Under the pieces are notes generated by a model. The model was not told the DNA's origin and ran no database searches. It was given only the letters and a program-made list of their open reading frames with translations. 64,000 nucleotides of DNA from Straminergon stramineum (Eukaryota > Streptophyta > Bryopsida > Hypnales > Calliergonaceae), in NCBI GenBank assembly GCA_963920665.1, contig OY987265.1:11537001-11601000 (forward strand). Direction: 5' to 3'. Numbering within the stretch: position 1 is the first letter of the stretch; each line of letters starts with the position of its first letter. A program made the position numbers and the translations under genes. Positions 57,135 through 64,000 of the stretch are shown piece by piece.

Positions 57135-59472
57135 CTACCGCGCAGGCACCCACGCCGACGCAAACGCCAGACTATTCCCCTTCCACAGCAACGCCTGCGT
57201 CCCTTCCTCCTCCTCCTCCTTCATCCCCCACCCGGTGTTATGATGCTCCACCACATCCTGCAACGCCGACACCACCTCCTCACTCGCCGGTACCGCCCGA
57301 AACCGCATCCTCCCCATGCGCTGCAACCACTGCCGCTTCGACTCCAGTCGCTCCATCCGTCTTTCCCCCTCACAGGCCACAATATTCTCGATCTTTCGTC
57401 CCACGCTCCGCTCGTACTCTTCCCGCTCACGGTTCCCGGAAGCACAGAACGTCGCAATGAAATCGAACGGCATCCACTCGTACGCAAACGAGTTTTCCAA
57501 CCGCTTCACGACGTCACAGGATGTCGCGGCGCAGTCCTCTTCGTAGAGCGTCACAATAGCTGGGTTTAGGGTTCGGATCAAGTGGAGAAGGTGATCGCGT
57601 GGACATAATGGTTGGGGTTGCGCGCTGGATCCCTGCGAACTGGATCCCATGGATCCCATGGATCCCGATCCCTGTGATTCGTCTGCGAGGTAGTGTAAGC
57701 GTATTGAGAAGTTGACGCCGAGGGCTTCTCCGTCGCAAATGGGGAAGTCTTGGGCGCTTAGGAGAGACTCCAGTGGGAGGGTGAGGATGGTGAACTCGAA
57801 GGGGACGTGTCTGAGTCGGGCGTACCTGCTGAGTCTGTGTCCGACTTCTTCGTAGGTGGTTTGCAAGCGCGGGACGATGCCGGTGGGGAGAGAAGCGCTG
57901 GAGAGCGTGAGGCGGAAGGTGTGAGGGGGGCCGCCGGCGCGGTCCGCGAGAGCTTCGATGAAAGTGGGCCATTGCATGCCGTGCGTGGTGCTGAAGTCCA
58001 GGATGTGGATCTGGGTCTGGCCTTCGAAAGCTTCAAGCAGGGCGCCGTTGGCGGCGGTGTAGCCGAAGCGGAAGTACGGGGTGAGGTCCACGAAGCGGCT
58101 GAGCTCGTTGAGGCTCCATTTCCGCTCCGTCCACTGCACTTCTGTGACGACAACACTTATCATATTGGTTTCTTCCATCTTAAGTCCTCGACCGTCTACC
58201 ACATGCATGTAGTAGCAATGAATTGAAACCCTCCGATGCAAAAATATACACCACATTCTATGGCTGGCTGGTGTATCACACCCTCCACATTCGGGTCAAT
58301 TCTAGTGCTAATTGGTCGATACTCTCCAAATCGACTTACATGACAACACGAATCGTGTTAATTGGTTTCTTCCATGAATTTCTAGTAAGACTGTCTACCA
58401 CACGTAGCAATGGAATCCTCCTGCATCATGTACATCACTTACATTCTATGGCCGGCTAACTCACACCCTCCACGTTTGCGCCAATTCTGATATTATTTTA
58501 TTATCTCCAAATTATATGACAACACTGTCGTATCGGTTTCTTCCATCAATTCCTAGATATCTACCACATATAGTATCAATGGAAACTTAGCCTCCAATGT
58601 AAACACGTACATCACATTCTATGACCGGGCCTTGTAACGCACACCCTCCACCGATTTGGGGAACTCTGATCGCTGCTGCTATTCAATTCGATTCTGACTC
58701 TCCAGACTTGTAGGACAACATCTATGGTTATGGTTTCTTCCATCAATACCTAAACTAACGCATACATTATCAAACGTTGCACACGTCAAACCATACAGTA
58801 TACTCGATCTGAAACCTTTCTGATTCCTTCCTGTCCCCTCTTATATATCACAAACATAGCTCCCATGCGAGGAACGTATCCAAGCTAGCTAGCTCGCTCC
58901 CAGACAGAATTTTGTTGCTTTAACGAAATAGTTAATGATTGTAATGTAAACTACTGCAACATTTGGAAGCTTTGCATTCAAATTTGAATCGTCAATCGAC
59001 CGTCTAGACAACAATAACCATACATGATCAGACAGACTCTAGCTAATGTATTACCAAAGGTATTCGACCAGCTAGAGACACATACATTACCAGGGTTCCT
59101 AGCAAGCTCCAAATTTCATTTTAGGCTTTGTTCAATTCAAGTAACAATCATATCATTCTGATAAACAACATCCGAAAGAGACTTGGGTGGACACAAGTAC
59201 GGTGCCGGCTGGATGAACGCGGGCTTACCATGAGGGGAGGGGAGGCCGACTCTAGCAAGGAAACCGGGGTCCAGCATGGAGCCGGCTCGACGCAGAAGCG
59301 CGTGTAAGAAGTAGGCCGTGACGCGCTCACTGGGCTCGCCATTGACCGAAGAGATCTTCCGCAGCGCAGACACCACTTGCTTCACGGTGTTCACATCATT
59401 CTGCTCAATTGCTGAGGCACACGTAATAAGAAGCTGCTCTGCAGTCATGCCTTCGACGAGGGAATTTCTCAT
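57135..59472 (-). CDS. GRAS-domain protein, SCL32-like
   Basis: Minus-strand coding exons are 59229-59472 and 57135-58141, joined by a 1087 bp GT-AG intron (donor CATG|GTAAGC, acceptor TCACAG); 1251 nt, 416 aa. The first leucine-rich region is at 11-63 (AEQLLITCASAIEQND...). IHILD at 126-130 is the VHIID motif, in the context FVDLTPYFRFGYTAANGALL typical of SCARECROW-LIKE 32. The C-terminal block has GWGMK..., LLWKGNSLAFASAWVP, the SAW motif. There is no DELLA or long N-terminal domain, and the length matches the roughly 410 aa I recall for Arabidopsis SCL32. It is probably a nuclear transcription regulator. A Gly/Ser-rich insertion (GSGSMGSMGSSSQGSS) is encoded by repeated ATGGATCCC units at about 57645-57670. 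An alternative donor further downstream in exon 1 would add residues but fits family spacing less well. Confidence 0.88.
58135..58770. repeat. Diverged tandem repeat in the GRAS intron (about 4 units)
   Basis: The word GGTTTCTTCCAT starts units at 58167, 58364, 58535 and 58732, giving periods of 197, 171 and 197 bp. Other shared words are GACAACA, CTACCACA, ACATTCTATG and CACACCCTCCAC. The first unit overlaps the splice acceptor and the first bases of exon 2. The remainder of the intron, to 59228, shows nothing notable beyond GCTAGCTAGC-type runs. Confidence 0.75.
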
Positions 59473-60443
59473 CAGGAGCTAGCTAGTCCCGAAAATTAAT
59501 CAATGTCGCCTGCCCTGCATGCACAAGTGCACAATCATGTATTAGTTGAGGATGGATCAAACAGCAAATGATCTTAATTCTAGGTTAGTTCTTAACTACG
59601 CCCAGGTTGTGCTCAAGAATTTCCTTTCAGTATTAACAGATCATTACAGATTAAAAGATTAACAGACTAATTACAGTCACTTGAGCATCCACTACAGTTA
59701 CCGGCATTATATGTTACAGGTATCATCTAGATATGAGATATCTTTTCCCGGAAAGTACAAAGGGAGATACTTAAGTTTGTATGATTAGACTTTCAGCGCC
59801 CCTGCTAGCATGGATGGCTAGATGGATAAACTTAAATCATTAATGTTTTAAGGTTGAACAAAATGAGAAGTGAAAACTACAGAAGAAAAAGTTCATTAAA
59901 ATCATGGAATTAGGTGCCGAAGTTAATAAAATTATCATGCTGGTCAACTTTCGTTAACATTTTTATCTAACTTTTGGTTACGGCAACTATAAGTAAACCT
60001 TCCCGTTTGCCACCAACAATTTAACTAACACGGAGGTTAGATAGACTGCACTAAACGATACATCACCGAGGATCAGCTATGTAAAAGCACCATTTGACAC
60101 TGGCAGAAACTGACAGATTAGGAAACCAGTATAATTATGCATTTAACGTACTGTGAATGATGAGAAATAAATATAATGATAATTACGTGAATCTAACCTG
60201 TGTTCCTGAGTTGCCACTAGTTTGACGTAGCTAGAAGACACGTTGCTGATCCCAATGCAATAGGTACTGAGCCGTTCCCAGTGGATCCTCAGTCTAGGAA
60301 TTGAAGATGCTCATTTCTAAGCTTAGTTCTCCTTGCACTTGCCAGCATTGTTGTCCCCAGAATGGTATTCATATATCGTCCAATTGCAATTCAACTCGGA
60401 CGAAGTAAATGCAGGCGGCCCTGTTGTACATATAGTATATCTA
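59473..60443 (-). other. Probable spliced leader and upstream region of the GRAS gene
   Basis: On the minus strand an acceptor (GTGCATGCAG) lies about 40-50 bases before the ATG, and a donor (AACACAG|GTTAGA) near 60197, so a 5' UTR intron of about 0.7 kb is plausible. 60198-60300 would then be leader exon. No protein-coding frame is supported. Confidence 0.35.
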
Positions 60444-60827
60444 TAGTAGAACCACCCATTACCAACCACTTAAGCATTCTGTGCATGATCTGTAGTACAA
60501 GGCGTTGTTAATTTTTGTCCCTGTAGAGAGGTAGAAATGATGGCCATTGTCAAATTTTCATAATTTTGTTCCTTAAATTCAAATTGTTATGAATTTTAGA
60601 AGCCAAAAATTGGCCTGCTCCCATCTCCAACACATAGATTCTTCCAACACTGATCATCTAAAGACTAATTTGGCTCTCAAAACAAAGCACATGTGTCATA
60701 ACAGTGATGGCTACAAGATGATTGGAAACCAAGAAACTAATGGTTAGGTATCAGTCATCTCTCTGTTGAATTTCACATTACCTATATATTGTCCATGGGT
60801 CCTGGCTGGTAATGGGTGGTTCTACCA
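60444..60827. mobile_element. TA-target MITE, family M copy (384 bp)
   Basis: TA at 60442-60443 and 60828-60829. Ends are TAGTAGAACCACCCATTACC and, inverted, TGGTAGAACCACCCATTACC. It is the reverse-complement relative of 30258-30644. Confidence 0.8.
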
Positions 60828-60829
60828 TA

Positions 60830-62110
60830 CCTGTCCAGTTATTTAAGGCTGCAGAGATAGAGCATTTTAATACGTCTATTTTAATGAAGATGTATGCTTT
60901 TACAGAAAGGTCTGTAGAAACCCTACAACATGACTAGGAGGGAGCAATGTAGATCAATACTTAAAAGGAAAACCTTTCATAAAAAAGAACCCTATAAAAT
61001 ACCGTAATTGCTTAAGATAGCACATGGCGCTAAATAAAGAGACATTGAAATTGATGTCCAGATGTGTTAAGACACATGGTAATAAGATATCAAACAGATT
61101 GAAATGAAAATAATTACTTGCAAATAGTACCTTCGGAATGAGAAAACATTCTGACAACCGATGTCGGCATCACGTGCGCCAGTTGCTCCAGGATCTTCAA
61201 TATTCAGGGAAATCACATAACGTGTACTTGCACCCCTTGAACTCCCGTGCGAAGCATAATATCACCCAACAACAGAGAACAACAAGACGTACTAAAAAAT
61301 ACGCACTTGCTGGCACGCAGAACAGTCTGAATCTGGAAATTTTTAGGCATCTCAGTTACCAACCCTCCAACTTCACTATTGACAACGAAGCTAATTTGCT
61401 TCAAGATTGTACTGTCCTATATATTCCGCGACGCTGATTCTTGGTTCATTACCTGAACTTAAAAACTTGGACTGTAGGACAAGGAGCTCTGAGACGCTTG
61501 AGCCTTTCAATAATTCAATCAGGCGAGCCTATGGAGGGAAGAATATGTTCGGAATTGGAACAGCCACGAATGGAAGCTGCCCGACACTGATTCGATGTCG
61601 AATCATTTTTCTTCCATGCTCATACTGGATCCTTCAACTGCGTACAGATCCGAGTAAACGAAATTGGATATATCCTTCAAATAATCTGCCCCTTCTGAAT
61701 TAGGTCGTTGTGATCTCTTCCAAGGTCAAAAGATTTGCCACGATCTTAGAGCAAGAGGCAAGTTTCCTCCAGGTCTCGCAATCACATTTGAAGGGTTTTT
61801 CAGCCTGTGATCGTGGAGGTCAAGAATGTCAACTAGCTTGCACCGGAATCGTATTCCTCGACGGCCGACTCCCTGAGTATGTGCCTGTGAGAGAGAGTAC
61901 TGATCAGGAATCGAATATACCGTCGAACAAGTTTGAAGTCATAAACGAGCATGCTCTCGATCGAAATTCGTGTCCAAACAGAGATTCCTTAGATGAAGGA
62001 TTTCTTAGATGTTGCTTCGTGAACGTGCGACAGCAGATCGAATATGTTGGTCTTGAAAGGAATCCTTCATTGCCTCAAGAACGGCACCGTTTCGTTAACT
62101 AAGCCCATAT
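60830..62110. other. Unassigned stretch of moderate GC
   Basis: 61130-62105 is clearly less AT-rich than intergenic DNA and has three successive plus-strand open frames of 98-130 codons and one 63-codon minus-strand frame. None resembles a known protein and the frames do not join across obvious GT-AG introns. It could be a decayed gene, leader exons of a transcript, or a lineage-specific gene. Confidence 0.3.
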
Positions 62111-63890
62111 ATGTATAACTGTTGCAAGCAACTGTCCATACGATGCATTTTAAATTTGTTCTTTTTCGTTTCCTTTTTTTTAAAAACAAATGAAACGAAA
62201 TTCCATTGCAAAGGAAAGAATACGAAGCCCATGAGCCACAAGTGGCGTGGTGGGACGGAAGCACAACCTAACAACACAGACCACGACACCGACCGGACTC
62301 AAGACCAACGGACCGGGCCAGCGGACAAAGCATTTTTATTTGTTTCCACAACAGTAAAAAGCATTAACCAGAAGGTGCAATCGAATGTATTGCTATACTT
62401 CTATTTGAATCCTTGAGCTTTGCAGTGAAGGACATGATGTTTCATCAACCCCAAGTTATATATTCGATCTTGGGTTCTGAGCTATATACGTCAACGCTGT
62501 TGCTTCTCAGATTCAAATTATAGAAAGCTACTGTCATTAACGAGAACTATTGAGTTGATCATTACTCATTAATTTGCATCCCATCCATATATTTCGCCAT
62601 GGGCCGGGTTCTCGGCAATCTGAGGCAAACTAAGGTATGTAGTTACCAACACAAATGCTAACTGAATATTTTGTTCACCTCCGACTACTAATTACAGTTA
62701 TAAACCGAGACCGTGAAGATAGACCTCCCAAGTGAGACTTAAACCATGCCTGGCTTGATTTTTCTAGCCGCAGCAACTTCGGTAGGTATTTCTTAACCGA
62801 TTGCTACATTTGCCATGGTTAAAGTGGAATACACTTTCGGAACAAACCCTGTTCCGGGCACAGCTAATTGACGATACTACAGCACGGGTGTTTATTGAGC
62901 TGCTCGTTTTCAAGCATGTTCTTCTGGTCCACGGACCGGAAGATTGAATGATCTCCTAAGGTCTCCAACTTACGGTCCAGCTAGCTCTCCAAAAAAAGCC
63001 TACAGTAGACACCACAAAAATTACAGACAGCTACCTTTCAACAGCGCAACAGGATCGCAATGTGTATTATCAGCTCAAAGGTAGACCATTGATAAGCAAA
63101 CTCTCATGTAATCAGAGTGTGGGATACAGGTCTTACATGCTGATGACGACCTCTTTGATATCAATGGCAAGCTTCTTCATTCTTTAGAACAAAAGCCCCG
63201 GGCTCCACCTGGCAATGTTGCAGAACAGCAGCAACCGCGCTTCCTTCGATCAGTCCCAATGCAGAAATCGCAACAACCACGTAAGTTACACTAAAGGAAT
63301 CGCTTGAACCAGCTCATTATACTCAAAAGCCTTTCGATGCCTACCAAAGTAACCAAACGAACCATTACATGGAATTAAAAACCTTGCGCGAAGGAGGAAC
63401 TCTTGCGTTGTAGATTATTCCCACTCACTACTTAACAAATTGCAGACGTGAAAACGCTGCAAACAACCTCTGCAGAGTCATTTAGCAACCACAGGAAAGC
63501 GTTTCAACACCATTCGACTAAGACCCCAGACAGTCTGCCAAGTTACCCCGCGACTACCCACACCCGGAATACCACCCTAACATCACTAAACCCCGAATCG
63601 CCTTCCGATCATGTCACAGCCTACAAGCTAACCGGATCTCCAACCAAGCCCACAGACAAACAAGTAAGCTTCTTAACAGATTAGCGCTCACAAATGGAGA
63701 AGACGATGGAACTCTCTAATTCCAGAAACGATCCGAAAGCCGGAGGGAATGTGAAACTTGTTGTTCGTCTGGGCTGGGCTGCACTCTACGCTACACACTA
63801 GCTTCAGCGTGGGCGCCCGAAGAATGGATTGAGAGTGGTCAATATCGATTTTAACCGATTTGGCCCAGCAGGCCTGATTGGGCAGTGGTT
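62111..63890. other. Non-repetitive DNA without a recognised gene
   Basis: A short plus-strand frame, ATG at 62599 in good context, reads MGRVLGNLRQTK and meets AG|GTATGT at 62635, like a first exon; no following exon could be matched. The rest has no coding signature. Confidence 0.3.
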
Positions 63891-64000
63891 CGAACTGGAT
63901 CAAAAGGTGGAGAGACTGAGAGCCGGGACGGAGAGGGCTAGAGAGAGAGTGTAAGTGAGAGAGGAAGACAGTGCGAGAGAGAGAGAGGTCACTACTGGGG
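63891..64000 (-). promoter_or_regulatory. CT-rich (minus strand) leader-like sequence
   Basis: The plus strand is GA-rich (GAGAGAGAG runs), so the minus strand reads CTCTCTCTC. This is common around plant transcription starts and in 5' leaders. It suggests a minus-strand transcript starting near the window edge, perhaps a long leader of the GRAS gene or of an unseen gene. The reading is weak. Confidence 0.3.

Noticed and set aside
57514..57972. Antisense and alternate-frame open frames across the GRAS exon (up to 152 codons)
   Set aside because: Pro/Arg/Ser-rich shadows of a GC-rich exon; the GRAS frame explains the sequence.
62599..62634. First exon MGRVLGNLRQTK with donor
   Set aside because: Good start context and donor, but no downstream exon could be matched in phase.
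1..64000. tRNA, rRNA, CRISPR or operon-like features
   Set aside because: None were seen; the sequence is plant nuclear DNA and no tRNA arm pattern (GGTTCGA-type loop with paired stems) was identified by eye.

Overview
This is a 64 kb piece of plant nuclear DNA. The gene families (a CONSTANS-like B-box/CCT protein, a plant-type SKP2 F-box/LRR protein and an SCL32-type GRAS protein), the GT-AG introns and a very AT-rich, MITE-filled intergenic background around GC-rich exons point to a land plant. The style of the CONSTANS-like protein, the intron-rich genes and the compact gene bodies suggest a bryophyte, most likely a moss. That assignment is inference; no lineage marker was tested.

Layout: (1) 1-5.4 kb is AT-rich sequence without recognisable genes, ending in a 259 bp CACTA-type MITE. 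(2) 5.45-10.5 kb (+) holds a SKP2A/B-like F-box/LRR gene with a probable spliced leader and four coding exons; all exon phases close to give 431 aa. (3) 13.85-17.61 kb (+) holds CONSTANS-like copy A (three coding exons, 370 aa). (4) 17.6-32.0 kb is a repeat-filled spacer with a Tc1/mariner transposase relic at its right end. (5) 32.0-35.53 kb (-) holds CONSTANS-like copy B, an almost identical inverted copy of (3), so the two genes converge tail to tail across about 14.4 kb. (6) 35.5-54.8 kb is intergenic sequence dominated by small DNA transposons, several of them nested. (7) 55-57.1 kb contains more nested MITEs and a duplicated fragment of the tail of the next gene. (8) 57.1-59.5 kb (-) holds an SCL32-like GRAS gene (two coding exons, 416 aa). 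(9) 59.5-64 kb is probably leader and promoter DNA plus an unassigned stretch of moderate GC; its right end is CT-rich on the minus strand, as plant leaders often are.

The most striking repeat signal is a family of non-autonomous elements bounded by TTAA with CCCCTAAA...TTTAGGGG ends. At least eleven have both ends and three more are partial. TTAA target duplications with CCC...GGG termini are the hallmark of the piggyBac superfamily, which is not commonly reported from land plants. Other families seen: CACTA elements with exact 3 bp target duplications (TTC, TCA), TA-target mariner/Stowaway-like MITEs, and three further foldback families. Nested insertions give a relative order of activity.

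The three gene types are all regulatory (protein turnover, light/photoperiod-type transcription, GRAS transcription) but nothing suggests they form a functional cluster. All comparisons were made by eye; distances and repeat borders are accurate to a few bases where a target duplication is quoted and to tens of bases elsewhere.
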